64,000 nucleotides of DNA from an uncultured Bacteroidales bacterium (GCA_934680015.1 CAKUSP010000003.1:62001-126000); one strand, 5' to 3'. Shown: positions 40,099 through 49,041, counted from the first letter of the stretch. Notes: generated by a model not told the origin, from the letters alone. Numbers and translations are program-made.

Positions 40099-40611
40099 CT
40101 ATTTCAATCCACCTTCACTAATATTAGCCACTGGAGTCATATCCAATGCGTAATAAGTAGCTTTGCCACACTCTGCGTCTTTTTCAATCGAAGAAAAGAA
40201 GTAGGCCTGAGTGCTGACATATTTTCCACTCCCATTCAATGCGTAGGTATCTCCCTTAGCACATGATTCTACTTTAACTTTTAGAGATTTACCAAATGGA
40301 CAACCTATTTTAATCTCAAAATACCCATTCGCATCAGTCGTAATGGTTTTTAATGCATACTCTTTAATGCTTCCACCATCAGGCACTGCATAAAAAACTT
40401 GAACCTCCTGACCTGGACTAGCTGGATATGGTGTTTCCAAAGCGCCAGTCTTATCTCTACCCATCATTCTGGCATGCCCGCAGATGATTGATTTAGTAGT
40501 AATCGATGTTTCATCTAAACTTGTTGGCTCAATATTGTCGTTCGTGCAAGCAGAACATGAAATAATGGCTAGTGAAGCCAATACCGATGAGATTTTTAAT
40601 ACCCTCTTCAT
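40099..40611 (-). CDS. Lipoprotein with carboxypeptidase-regulatory-like fold
   Basis: A 170-residue lipoprotein with signal ending SCSAC. The mature domain contains ALKTITTDANGYFEIKIGCP, the hallmark strand-turn-strand of carboxypeptidase-D-regulatory-like or transthyretin-like beta sandwiches, preceded by a GQEVQVFYAVPDGG strand pair. Several cysteines (CGHARM, GCPFG, ESCAKG, AECGKA) could form disulfides. It is the first gene of the surface operon, 8 nt before the barrel gene, and its promoter carries the TAGGTA palindrome. Confidence 0.72.
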   Translation of the reverse strand: MKRVLKISSVLASLAIISCSACTNDNIEPTSLDETSITTKSIICGHARMMGRDKTGALETPYPASPGQEVQVFYAVPDGGSIKEYALKTITTDANGYFEIKIGCPFGKSLKVKVESCAKGDTYALNGSGKYVSTQAYFFSSIEKDAECGKATYYALDMTPVANISEGGLK

Positions 40612-40649
40612 TTTAATGCTATTTAATGTGAATACTAAATTTCAAAGCA

Positions 40650-40657
40650 CAAATGTA
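40650..40657 (-). promoter_or_regulatory. -7 promoter box of the surface operon
   Basis: The minus strand reads TACATTTG, a perfect box, with a leader of about 34 nt to the ATG at 40611. Exactly 23 nt separate it from the palindrome at 40681-40696. There is no TTTG at -33, which fits an activator-dependent promoter. GTGGGTCTAA (minus strand, 40670-40661) recurs with one change at the 44944 promoter. Confidence 0.65.
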
Positions 40658-40680
40658 TATTTAGACCCACTCTTTTCATA

Positions 40681-40696
40681 TAGGTAAAACTACCTA
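40681..40696. promoter_or_regulatory. Palindromic operator, copy 1
   Basis: TAGGTA-AAAC-TACCTA, a perfect 6+4+6 palindrome between the surface operon and the divergent TPR-LuxR gene. It is followed by ATTTGC. A copy with a single change in the spacer is at 44998-45013. Size and symmetry suit a dimeric LuxR/GerE-type DNA-binding domain. Confidence 0.7.
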
Positions 40697-40720
40697 ATTT
40701 GCGAATTTGAAGTTATTATA

Positions 40721-40728
40721 TATCTTTA
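40721..40728 (+). promoter_or_regulatory. Putative -7 box of the TPR-LuxR gene
   Basis: TATCTTTA differs from TAnnTTTG in the last base. It lies 24 nt after the palindrome, mirroring the 23-nt distance on the other side, and 24 nt before the ATG at 40753. Autoregulation is inferred. Confidence 0.45.
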
Positions 40729-40752
40729 CAAGACCAAACATAATTAAAATCG

Positions 40753-42324
40753 ATGAAACATTTAAAGTCACTGACTATTCTACTTATATCGTTAGCTGTT
40801 AATGTTTATGCACAAGAAGAGCACCACGACAAAGCGGACTCGCTATTCACATTATGGGATAGTTCCTCTGGGATGCAAAAGACGCATCTATCTAATGAAA
40901 TCATGGTGGAATTCTACAACGAAAACGACATAGACACTTTAATCACTTTCAACAAGAATCATTCAGACTTACAGCAAGACGCCTATGTACTTACATACAT
41001 GACGAATCATCTGTATTTTTCACATTCTTTCGAATCAGCATACACCATGGGATTACGCGCGCTCGTGGAATGTGGAAGATACTCCGATGTAACCCTTTTA
41101 TCCGAATGCCTAAACACACTTGGCGTGATATGTCAGCGAAAAGGTCTTTTCGAACAAGCCATATCATATATGGAAAGGGTATATAAAATAGATAGGGCTA
41201 AAAACGACAAATGCGGATTAAGCACTACGATGAACAACCTCGCCACTTTGTATTTGGGTGCTGGGGACCCAGAAACCGCACTTTCCTATGTTCTTCCGGC
41301 TATAAACTATGAAAGGGAAATCGGTGATGATTCTAGGCTGGCTGTAAGATTGGCATTGGCATCAGATATATGGCTCGCGCTTGGACATCCTCAGAATTCA
41401 CTGCCCTTAATAAACGAAGCATTGGCACTCGACGAAAATGGTGGACGAGGCATCAAGGCAGCGGTACGCAGATCACAAAAAGCACCCGTACTACTCGCAA
41501 TGGGGAAGACGACACAGGCAAGAGCTTGTATAGATTCTGCGATAGTAACACTATCACCTACTAAAAATCACATATCGCTTGCTATCTGCTATAATGTATT
41601 AGGAAATATAGAAAATGCAGAGCACAATACTACAAAAGCCATCCAAGCGTATAAAAATGCTGAAAATATATCTTCTAATAGTGGCGGAGATTTCATTAGA
41701 AAAAAAGCAGTTAGGGGTCTAGCCGACACATATAAGATATCTGGAGAAGAAAAAGCCGCACTGGCATATCTAGAAGAATATGTCAAATTATCAGAAAAAA
41801 CGGACAAAGACAAAAGCAAGATGGCGGTGGAAAATTTCAAAATTCAGTACCAGACCACCGAAAAAGAAAAACAATTGGCAACTGAGCGAGAACGTGCACA
41901 CGCACGCTTATTATTACTATTGATAATATCTGCATTTTCCATTCTGCTAGGAATGGGCATAGTTATCTTGAGCAGACTGTTACATATTAAAAAATGCCAG
42001 GCCGAGATTCTATATAAAAACTATGAAGCAAAAAGCCGTCTTCTCTCAATAGTCCCTGCCATTAGTGGTAAAGAAGAAATAAAAGTGATAAATGAAGTAA
42101 TTGATACTTTGGAAGATGGCGACAGCGTACCTCAACTAACAAAAAGGGAACTCGAAGTCGTAAGATTATGCTGTGAAGGGCTTCAAAGCAAAGAAATAGC
42201 GGACAGAATGAATGTATCTGTCCGCACTATCGATGCCCATAAAGCTAACATTTTCCGCAAGCTCAAAATCAACAATACCGTCGAGCTTGTAAAATACGCT
42301 GCTCAAACAGGACTCCTAAAATAA
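40753..42324 (+). CDS. Membrane-anchored TPR regulator with LuxR-type DNA-binding domain
   Basis: A 523-residue one-component regulator. Residues 1-20 are a signal peptide or anchor ending VYAQ. About 75-345 are tetratricopeptide repeats (LNTLGVICQRKGLFEQAISY; NNLATLYLGAGDPETALSY). A charged coiled coil follows at about 355-384 (IQYQTTEKEKQLATERERAH), then one membrane helix at 385-411. The C-terminal LuxR/GerE domain spans about 460-520 (LTKRELEVVRLCCEGLQSKE, then IADRMNVSVRTIDAHKANIF). The topology puts the TPRs in the periplasm and the DNA-binding domain in the cytoplasm. It lacks kinase and receiver domains. Divergent from the surface operon and convergent with the 870-residue lipoprotein gene, it is the natural candidate for binding the shared palindrome. 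Confidence 0.88.
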   Translation: MKHLKSLTILLISLAVNVYAQEEHHDKADSLFTLWDSSSGMQKTHLSNEIMVEFYNENDIDTLITFNKNHSDLQQDAYVLTYMTNHLYFSHSFESAYTMGLRALVECGRYSDVTLLSECLNTLGVICQRKGLFEQAISYMERVYKIDRAKNDKCGLSTTMNNLATLYLGAGDPETALSYVLPAINYEREIGDDSRLAVRLALASDIWLALGHPQNSLPLINEALALDENGGRGIKAAVRRSQKAPVLLAMGKTTQARACIDSAIVTLSPTKNHISLAICYNVLGNIENAEHNTTKAIQAYKNAENISSNSGGDFIRKKAVRGLADTYKISGEEKAALAYLEEYVKLSEKTDKDKSKMAVENFKIQYQTTEKEKQLATERERAHARLLLLLIISAFSILLGMGIVILSRLLHIKKCQAEILYKNYEAKSRLLSIVPAISGKEEIKVINEVIDTLEDGDSVPQLTKRELEVVRLCCEGLQSKEIADRMNVSVRTIDAHKANIFRKLKINNTVELVKYAAQTGLLK

Positions 42325-42331
42325 ACTACTG

Positions 42332-44944
42332 TTATTTATGACAATAAAACATATATTCTCGACGATTTCCACCATCGTCCGTGACATTAAGCGTTAACCT
42401 AAGCGGGAATCTGGCCCCGTCTTTAGGCGCGATGTATATAGAATAATAAAATCCGCTATTCATTAATTCACTGATTTCAAACTTAGTGAAATAATCATAT
42501 CCAGAAACTGAAGATGGCTTAGTCCAAGAAATCATTTTCCCTTTTTCACTTGATGAAGTCGCGAACTTATATAAAACTTTTCTGTATGTATCTTTTTTAA
42601 AACTAATACTGATTTTCCCGCCAGTGGAGTTGCAGTCATCCTCCTCGTGCCAAGTCGCTCCATTATCAGTACTATAGTATAAAATCAGATTTTCCTTTGA
42701 AAAATCCGTTTCATGTCTGACATAGAAATTAATACTACGAGGGGTACTCGAGTAATCATCTCGTAAAGTAAGCGTAATGTACTGACTTGACAGATTATCT
42801 GGACACCTGCTCACACAAGAAACATTGTATTTATTCATATCCGTCTTCTGCGCAGATGTATATGACATTCCTACAGAATAGGACCAATTCGTATTTCCGC
42901 CAATATGTGGCCCTGTCGGTGATTCCGCGAGTTTTAGATATGCTGCACCCTTCAAGAATGTACTCGTTCCTAGAACTTTCCAGCCAGCAGCTTGAGGATT
43001 AGCCGTATCGTAGTTATAATAAATTTTCATCGCAGAAGTAAAGTAAAAAACTCCCGTTTTAATCTTAGTAGATAATGTATTGCCGCATTCATCTATGGCG
43101 GTAACCGATGCCGCACCTTTCTTTTTCCCTGTCAAAACATATTTATATGCTGTCTTTTTATCTCCAGTGCCATACCATACAGGACTTGAATCCATCAAAG
43201 TATTAAAATCATCATCAAAATGCCATTTAATTCCTTCTAATTTCTGAATGGAACCATTTTTAGTAACTGCCAAATCTGCTAACTGACCTATATTTACCTT
43301 ATCGGTTTCACTTCCATTCACCAAAACGACAAGCTTTGCTCCAGTCCCAAAAGAAGATGGCGAAACGATGTTAACATTACAAGACAATTCATTACCTGCA
43401 TCGTCCCTAACGATAACCTTCCCTTTTAATTCACTTCCAGAAAGAGGCTTATTACTAAAAGCGGTCAACACAGTCTCACTTCCTGAGCCTTGCGACAGTT
43501 TTAGACAAGAGCTGCCCTCCACTCGCCACGAAGCGGAGTTGAAATTAACCCTATTGTATTCCTTGTCAATCAAGAATAAATCTATTTTCACCTTCTGATC
43601 ATAAGAAGCCTTTATAGTAATATTATCCGCGACACTATATTCATAATCGACCATTGTCCCTATACAGGTCCCAACTGGGAAACTTGCTTTTGAAACCTTT
43701 ATCTTAAAGGAAAGAGTATTATTACAATCATCCGTCGCAGTAATTACGGATTCGCCATATTCTGCAGTCGTTTTAATCGTCGCTATCCTACTATAACCCG
43801 TAGCAGATTCATTTACAGCCTTTACTGTAGCGATTTTTGCATTAGAGCTGCTCCATTTAGCTCTAAAACCCTCATTCAGAAAAACAGTTAAAGACGAGTT
43901 TCTAGACATTTCCTCCACTATTGAAACTGGTGTCTTTTCGTCTTTCCATATTTTAACATCTCCCGTGAAAGGCGTCCCTGATTTGTTTATTTTAAAACCA
44001 AAGACCATTTCGCCATATGCCATTTCTATCTCTACAACTCCATTCTTTTCTCCCTCCATAAGAATAATCGGCAGTCCGAATTGACCATCAAACTTACCCA
44101 CTCTTACTGAAAAGATCTCACTGTCGCTTGATTTAACAGAAGCCTTCTTCTCATCCACTTCAGAGAAAGGATTCAAAGAGAACCACAGGACAAGGTCCCC
44201 ATTTTCATTCAGACTTTTTACATTTTTAAAATCTATCGTTTCTTCAGGATGTACTTCGACGAGTTTATCCACAGTGGAAAACTCCTCCGAATCAAAATAC
44301 TTAATGTAAGCCCGCGCCCCATAAGTCTTGACCATAATATTCTGTGACTCCAGACCCGAGTCATACTCTTCTTTAGCACTTACGGTAATAACAGTGCTTT
44401 CCTGTGGGGTTAAAGCATAGATAGTAGCCTTTCCGTCAAGCACTTTTACTTCTGCAACATCTTCATCGGCCACACTCCAGTCGAATGAAGCAGCATCTGC
44501 ATCTTCTGGTTTAACAACCAATGGCACCTCCACTGGTGAATCCGCATATACAGACACCTCTTTAGGTACAGAAAAAGATTCAATCGGGATTGCCCTTACT
44601 GTCAGATAGATCTGTGCCTTAATATCACCACTTTTAGCAGTAATAATACATTCTCCGACTCCATAAGTGCTTATTCTGCCATTTTTTACTGAAGCAATTT
44701 CGGGATCACTTGACTCCCATATTATCTCAGATGTCTGCGCCGTTTCAGGGAGCGTTTTATATCTGATCATATAATTCTCTCCTTGAATTAAAGTCAAAAC
44801 TCCGCCTTCAGGCTGGACAATTACTATTTCCTGAATTTCCGTTTTGACTTCCGGAGCAGGTTCTATAGTCTTCGGAGTACAAGAAGCGAAAGCGATTGAT
44901 ATCGCAACTGAAATAACAATAGAAAAAGGATGGTTGAATTTCAT
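42332..44944 (-). CDS. Large multi-domain Ig-like (Big_2) surface lipoprotein
   Basis: An 870-residue lipoprotein with signal ending FASC (Cys at 22). The N-terminal part has at least two Big_2-type domains (IIWESSDPEIASVKNGRIST, SFDWSVADEDVAEVKVLDG). Further Ig-like strands recur through the middle (RAKWSSSNAKIATVKA, SATGYSRIATIKTTAEYGES, SVTAIDECGNTLSTKIKTG). The C-terminal third (about 640-870) is rich in Tyr, Ser and Trp and has beta-sandwich character. No enzyme motif is seen; it is probably a surface or adhesion protein. Its promoter shares the palindrome with the regulator. The 3' end stops 7 nt from the regulator stop, with no terminator visible. Confidence 0.78.
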   Translation of the reverse strand: MKFNHPFSIVISVAISIAFASCTPKTIEPAPEVKTEIQEIVIVQPEGGVLTLIQGENYMIRYKTLPETAQTSEIIWESSDPEIASVKNGRISTYGVGECIITAKSGDIKAQIYLTVRAIPIESFSVPKEVSVYADSPVEVPLVVKPEDADAASFDWSVADEDVAEVKVLDGKATIYALTPQESTVITVSAKEEYDSGLESQNIMVKTYGARAYIKYFDSEEFSTVDKLVEVHPEETIDFKNVKSLNENGDLVLWFSLNPFSEVDEKKASVKSSDSEIFSVRVGKFDGQFGLPIILMEGEKNGVVEIEMAYGEMVFGFKINKSGTPFTGDVKIWKDEKTPVSIVEEMSRNSSLTVFLNEGFRAKWSSSNAKIATVKAVNESATGYSRIATIKTTAEYGESVITATDDCNNTLSFKIKVSKASFPVGTCIGTMVDYEYSVADNITIKASYDQKVKIDLFLIDKEYNRVNFNSASWRVEGSSCLKLSQGSGSETVLTAFSNKPLSGSELKGKVIVRDDAGNELSCNVNIVSPSSFGTGAKLVVLVNGSETDKVNIGQLADLAVTKNGSIQKLEGIKWHFDDDFNTLMDSSPVWYGTGDKKTAYKYVLTGKKKGAASVTAIDECGNTLSTKIKTGVFYFTSAMKIYYNYDTANPQAAGWKVLGTSTFLKGAAYLKLAESPTGPHIGGNTNWSYSVGMSYTSAQKTDMNKYNVSCVSRCPDNLSSQYITLTLRDDYSSTPRSINFYVRHETDFSKENLILYYSTDNGATWHEEDDCNSTGGKISISFKKDTYRKVLYKFATSSSEKGKMISWTKPSSVSGYDYFTKFEISELMNSGFYYSIYIAPKDGARFPLRLTLNVTDDGGNRREYMFYCHK

Positions 44945-44949
44945 ATTAT

Positions 44950-44967
44950 GCGTTATAATTATAACGC
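44950..44967. promoter_or_regulatory. Second palindrome over the start region of the 870-residue lipoprotein transcript
   Basis: GCGTTATAATTATAACGC is a perfect 18-bp palindrome lying directly after the -7 box, across the expected transcription start. It may be a repressor site or form a leader hairpin. No equivalent is present at the 40611 promoter. Confidence 0.45.
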
Positions 44968-44974
44968 AAATCTA
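44967..44974 (-). promoter_or_regulatory. -7 promoter box of the 870-residue lipoprotein gene
   Basis: The minus strand reads TAGATTTG, a perfect box, exactly 23 nt from the palindrome at 44998-45013. GTGGGGCTAA (minus strand, 44988-44979) lies between them. Confidence 0.65.
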
Positions 44975-44997
44975 TCCATTAGCCCCACACAAGGCAA

Positions 44998-45013
44998 TAG
45001 GTAAAAATACCTA
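44998..45013. promoter_or_regulatory. Palindromic operator, copy 2
   Basis: TAGGTA-AAAA-TACCTA, a perfect palindrome followed by ATTTGC like copy 1 at 40681. It lies upstream of the 870-residue lipoprotein gene at the same distance from the -7 box as in the surface operon. Confidence 0.7.
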
Positions 45014-45039
45014 ATTTGCTTCAACACCCCAATAATAAC

Positions 45040-45068
45040 CCCCAAACCGTCATTGGAACGATTTGGGG
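45040..45068 (-). terminator. Probable terminator of lgt
   Basis: On the minus strand an 11-bp stem (45068-45058 with 45050-45040; CCCCAAA core, one mismatch) encloses a 7-nt loop. The tail TTATTATTG is only moderately T-rich, so efficiency is uncertain. Confidence 0.5.
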
Positions 45069-45096
45069 TAAAACTTAAAACAGATTCGTATTATTT

Positions 45097-45960
45097 CTAG
45101 CCGCGTTTTGACCCGGGTTTTTGAGGTCTAACGATAGCCGATGGTTTTTTACGCCTACAAGACCATATCCATATCACCACTCCTGCTATTATAAAAGGAA
45201 CGCTTAACACGTGACCCATATTGATAACCACATCCCCTATGGTAAATAGTGTAACAGAAGGCTCTTTCGTGAATTCAAGCAAAGCCCTGCATCCAAAGCA
45301 GAAAGTAAGGAAAATTCCGAAAAACTCTCCGCGATACATCTTATCCAGTTTCTTTTTATATAGATACATTAATACAACCCCAAGCACAACATAGCATAGA
45401 GCCTCGTATAACATGGTCGGATGCTTAGGAAGAGGATCACCAGAGCGCTCAAAGATAACTCCCCACGGCAAATTCGTATGATATCCATATATCTCTGAAT
45501 TAAAGAAATTGCCAAGACGAATGCACGCACCCGCAAAGCATACCACTATAACTAACCTATCTGCAAGCCATAGAAAATCGAAACCTTCTTTCTTGCCATA
45601 TTTGTTAGCATACCACAAAAGCCCGAGCATTATTCCAATAGCGCCACCATGACTTGCCAATCCTCCCTTCCATGGCTGGAACACTTCCAAGAATCCCTGC
45701 CAACTACCGAAATAATACTGTGGATCATAAAAGATGCAGTGGCCTAATCTTGCACCTATTACCACGCATATCAGCATAGCATAAAGAAGTGGATCGAGCA
45801 AATTTTCATTAATCCCCTCTCTACGATAGAACCAGCGGAAAATATAATACCCGAATATAAAACCCGAAACAAAAAGTAAAGAATACCATCTAATACTCAA
45901 CGGACCTATGTGAAATAACACAGGATCCACATTCCAATGTATAAATAGAAGATCTAACAT
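45097..45960 (-). CDS. lgt: Prolipoprotein diacylglyceryl transferase
   Basis: A 287-residue inner-membrane enzyme with seven helices that attaches diacylglycerol to the lipobox cysteine of lipoproteins. Conserved: SIRWYSLLFVSGFIFGY, then GARLGHCIFYDP, the Lgt signature region GGLASHGGAIGIMLGLLWYA, and IRLGNFFNSEIYG. Length is normal. It lies next to several predicted lipoprotein genes, probably by chance since lgt is a core gene. A TATTTTTG box ends 5 nt before the ATG. Confidence 0.95.
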   Translation of the reverse strand: MLDLLFIHWNVDPVLFHIGPLSIRWYSLLFVSGFIFGYYIFRWFYRREGINENLLDPLLYAMLICVVIGARLGHCIFYDPQYYFGSWQGFLEVFQPWKGGLASHGGAIGIMLGLLWYANKYGKKEGFDFLWLADRLVIVVCFAGACIRLGNFFNSEIYGYHTNLPWGVIFERSGDPLPKHPTMLYEALCYVVLGVVLMYLYKKKLDKMYRGEFFGIFLTFCFGCRALLEFTKEPSVTLFTIGDVVINMGHVLSVPFIIAGVVIWIWSCRRKKPSAIVRPQKPGSKRG

Positions 45961-45965
45961 AACTA

Positions 45966-45973
45966 CAAAAATA
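45966..45973 (-). promoter_or_regulatory. -7 promoter box for lgt
   Basis: The minus strand reads TATTTTTG, 5 nt before the ATG at 45960, another apparent leaderless start. Confidence 0.5.
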
Positions 45974-46020
45974 TAAATAAACTATCTACCACGATGCCAT
46001 ATTTTGACTATACTACTATA

Positions 46021-46773
46021 CTATTCTTTGACTATCAAAATTGAAAGTTCGTATAACAAATATATCGGAAGGAACACCACCGCGAGCGTAAAAGGATCTC
46101 CAGTAGGAGTAATTACAGCTGCCACTATTAGCAGAATAACAACGGCATGTTTCCTATATTTTTTCAAAGTATCCTTATGTAAAACTCCAAGCGAAGATAA
46201 AAGCCACGCTAATACAGGAATTTCAAAGACAAGCCCCATTATAAAGATAATTGATAGGAATGTGGACATATACGAATCCAAGGAAATCTGTGTCGCGATA
46301 TCTTGACCTAATTGGTACCCGGCAAGAAAACGGAAAGTCAACGGAAAAACTATAATATAACCCACGACACATCCCATGTAAAACAAGAATGCCACTCCCA
46401 AAAAGGCAACTCTTACGCCCTTTTTCTCGTTATCATATAGTGCCGGGGAAACAAAGCGCCAAATCTCGTAAAGTAAATAAGGGAAAATCAACAAAAGAGC
46501 TAGCCAAAACGACACCTTCATATGCGTAAAGAAAGGCGTTGTGACATTTATATTTATTATTTCTATATTAAAGTCCGAAGTAAAAATACCGCTTAACCAT
46601 TTATATACGAAAAAATCGGACTTCGATGCAGACATTATTACGGAATCAAAGATGTGGGGCATAAAAGTAAAAGCGATGACAAAAACCACCACCAGTACTA
46701 TCAGCACCCTAAAGAAAGACCATCTAAGAACCTCCAGATGATCCCAAAAAGACATCTCCGAATTATCCGACAT
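46021..46773 (-). CDS. tatC: Twin-arginine translocase subunit TatC
   Basis: A 250-residue inner-membrane protein with six helices. The N-terminal SFWDHLEVLRWSFFRVL carries the conserved HLxELR-type motif that recognises twin-arginine signals. FPYLLYEIWRFVSPALYDNEK, GYIIVFPLTFRFLAGY and a late GLVFEIPVLAWLLSSLGVL are typical. It follows tatA without any gap. Together they export folded proteins. Confidence 0.95.
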   Translation of the reverse strand: MSDNSEMSFWDHLEVLRWSFFRVLIVLVVVFVIAFTFMPHIFDSVIMSASKSDFFVYKWLSGIFTSDFNIEIININVTTPFFTHMKVSFWLALLLIFPYLLYEIWRFVSPALYDNEKKGVRVAFLGVAFLFYMGCVVGYIIVFPLTFRFLAGYQLGQDIATQISLDSYMSTFLSIIFIMGLVFEIPVLAWLLSSLGVLHKDTLKKYRKHAVVILLIVAAVITPTGDPFTLAVVFLPIYLLYELSILIVKE

Positions 46774-46986
46774 CTATTTATTATCCCCCGAAACTTGATT
46801 ATCTATATCTTTAATCTCTTTTTCGACATCTGACATTCCATCCTTAAAGCTCCTTACACCTTTTCCTAAGCCTTTCATAAGTTCAGGTATCTTTTTCCCG
46901 CCAAATAAAAGTAGTACGATTAAAGCGATAATTAGAATTTCTCCTGTTCCTAAATTACCTATCAAAAGAATATTATTCATATACAT
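46774..46986 (-). CDS. tatA: Twin-arginine translocase subunit TatA
   Basis: A 70-residue protein with one N-terminal membrane helix (about 8-27, [20 protein letters not shown]). An amphipathic helix with the [20 protein letters not shown] motif and an acidic tail follow. Start may be the ATG at 46986 or the one at 46980 ([10 protein letters not shown]). It lies 7 nt after lepA and directly before tatC. Confidence 0.93.
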   Translation of the reverse strand: MYMNNILLIGNLGTGEILIIALIVLLLFGGKKIPELMKGLGKGVRSFKDGMSDVEKEIKDIDNQVSGDNK

Positions 46987-46993
46987 ATAATAA

Positions 46994-48784
46994 TTAAGAA
47001 TCTAACTTCAACACTGCCATAAACGCAGACTGAGGCACTTGGACCGAGCCTACTTGACGCATACGCTTTTTCCCTTCTTTCTGTTTCTCCAACAACTTCC
47101 TTTTTCTAGAAACATCACCGCCATAACACTTAGCTGTAACATCTTTTCTCACCTGCTTGACAGTCTCTCTTGCAATGATTTTCGAACCAATAGCCGCTTG
47201 TATAGGTATATCAAACTGATGACGTGGGATAAGCTCTTTTAACTTAACACAGATCTTACGCCCAAAATCATATGCATTATCTTCATGAATCAAAGTAGAA
47301 AGCGCATCGGCCGGTTCTCCATTTAAAAGGATATCCAAGCGCACCAACTTAGCCGGTCTAAAATCTGTTACATGATAATCGAATGATGCATAGCCTTTTG
47401 ATATGGTCTTCAATTTATCATAGAAATCGAACACTATTTCCGCAAGTGGCATATCGTAGTTAAGCTCCACCCTATCTGCAGTTATATAATGCTGGCTGAC
47501 AAGCGTACCCCGTCTGTCTATGCAGAGCTTCATGATTGGCCCGAAAAATTCCGTCTTCGAGATTATCTGTGCCCTTATATATGGTTCTTCGATATGGTCT
47601 ATAAGGGTAGGTGCAGGCAGCCCAGATGGGTTATGCACATCCATCACTTCGCCCTGTGTAGTGTAAACTTTATAAGAGACATTAGGCACGGTCGTGATGA
47701 CATCCATGTCGAATTCGCGGAAAAGCCTTTCCTGAACTATCTCCAGATGAAGAAGACCTAAAAAACCGCAACGAAATCCAGAGCCCAGGGCAAGAGAACT
47801 CTCTGGTTCATACACAAATGAGGCATCGTTAAGTTTGAATTTCTCAAGAACAGTACGTAATTCTTCGAATTTGTCCGCTTGAACTGGATACATTCCAGCG
47901 AACACCATAGGTTTCACCTCTTCAAACCCAGCAATAGCTTGACTACAAGGATTATCCACATGCGTTATAGTATCACCCACCTTAACCTCTGTAGCACTCT
48001 TTATACCAGTTATAACATAGCCCACATCTCCACATGTAACTTCCTGTGTAGGAACCAATTTCATCCTCAACAATCCCACTTCTTCCACATCATACTCCTT
48101 ACCAGTTGCAAAGAATTTCACTTTATCACCCTTAGCTATACTACCATTTTTAACCTTAAAGTAAGCTATAACTCCTCTAAACGGATTAAAGACAGAGTCG
48201 AATATCAAAGCTTGAAGTGGAGCATTAGGATCTCCTGTAGGAGCTGGGATTTTTTCAACAATGGCATCAAGCAAAGGGGCAACGCCTTCTCCAGTACGCG
48301 CTGAAACTTTATACACATCCTCTGGAGAGCATCCTATCAAGTCACATATTTCGTCCGTTACCACATCCACCTGAGCGGATTCCATATCGATTTTATTCAA
48401 TACAGGAATAATCTCCAATCCGTGATCTATGGCCATATATAAATTAGAAATCGTCTGAGCCTGTACCCCTTGCGATGCATCTACCACTAAAAGAGCTCCT
48501 TCACAAGACGCTATGCTTCTAGACACCTCATAAGAAAAGTCAACATGTCCTGGAGTATCTATAAGATTCAATTTATACATCTGTCCCTTATAATTATAGG
48601 CCATCTGGATAGCATGACTCTTAATAGTTATACCCTTTTCCTTTTCCAGGTCCATATCATCCAGGACCTGATTATCCATATCCCTTGCAGAAAGAGTGTC
48701 TGTAAGTTCCAAAAGCCTATCGGCCAATGTGCTTTTTCCATGGTCGATATGCGCGATAATACAAAAATTGCGGATATTCTTCAT
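46994..48784 (-). CDS. lepA: Elongation factor 4 (LepA)
   Basis: A 596-residue ribosome-associated GTPase. The ATG at 48784 ([19 protein letters not shown]) is chosen because a longer start at 48793 falls in the promoter box. The G-domain has [17 protein letters not shown] and NKID. The LepA-specific C-terminal domain contains [20 protein letters not shown] and ends [15 protein letters not shown]. It heads a lepA-tatA-tatC operon. Confidence 0.97.
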   Translation of the reverse strand: MKNIRNFCIIAHIDHGKSTLADRLLELTDTLSARDMDNQVLDDMDLEKEKGITIKSHAIQMAYNYKGQMYKLNLIDTPGHVDFSYEVSRSIASCEGALLVVDASQGVQAQTISNLYMAIDHGLEIIPVLNKIDMESAQVDVVTDEICDLIGCSPEDVYKVSARTGEGVAPLLDAIVEKIPAPTGDPNAPLQALIFDSVFNPFRGVIAYFKVKNGSIAKGDKVKFFATGKEYDVEEVGLLRMKLVPTQEVTCGDVGYVITGIKSATEVKVGDTITHVDNPCSQAIAGFEEVKPMVFAGMYPVQADKFEELRTVLEKFKLNDASFVYEPESSLALGSGFRCGFLGLLHLEIVQERLFREFDMDVITTVPNVSYKVYTTQGEVMDVHNPSGLPAPTLIDHIEEPYIRAQIISKTEFFGPIMKLCIDRRGTLVSQHYITADRVELNYDMPLAEIVFDFYDKLKTISKGYASFDYHVTDFRPAKLVRLDILLNGEPADALSTLIHEDNAYDFGRKICVKLKELIPRHQFDIPIQAAIGSKIIARETVKQVRKDVTAKCYGGDVSRKRKLLEKQKEGKKRMRQVGSVQVPQSAFMAVLKLDS

Positions 48785-48790
48785 CAAGAG

Positions 48791-48798
48791 CAAATATA
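48791..48798 (-). promoter_or_regulatory. -7 promoter box for lepA
   Basis: The minus strand reads TATATTTG, 6 nt before the ATG at 48784. It supports the shorter LepA start and a leaderless message. Confidence 0.5.
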
Positions 48799-48810
48799 CT
48801 AAAAATTTCG

Positions 48811-49041
48811 CTATGGCACAGGGTCATATCCACTTCCACCAAATGGATGGCATCTTAAAATACGTTTTACACTAAGATACAAACCTTTAAATGGACCATA
48901 ACGGCGGAACGCCTCAAGTGCATATTGCGAACAAGTCGGCGTAAAGCGACAAGACGGAGGTTTTAAAGGAGATATGCACTTCTGGTAAAATCGTATAAAA
49001 AAAATAAACGGCGCATTCAAAATTCGCTTCCAAAGTCTCAT
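48811..49041 (-). CDS. yidD: Membrane protein insertion efficiency factor YidD
   Basis: A 76-residue protein from the ATG at 49041, which overlaps the rnpA stop as ATGA; a longer reading to 49107 lies within rnpA and is rejected. It shows the whole YidD pattern: [20 protein letters not shown], then [20 protein letters not shown] and [17 protein letters not shown]. YidD is an inner-face membrane protein that assists YidC-dependent insertion. The rnpA-yidD order is widely conserved. Confidence 0.93.
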   Translation of the reverse strand: MRLWKRILNAPFIFFIRFYQKCISPLKPPSCRFTPTCSQYALEAFRRYGPFKGLYLSVKRILRCHPFGGSGYDPVP

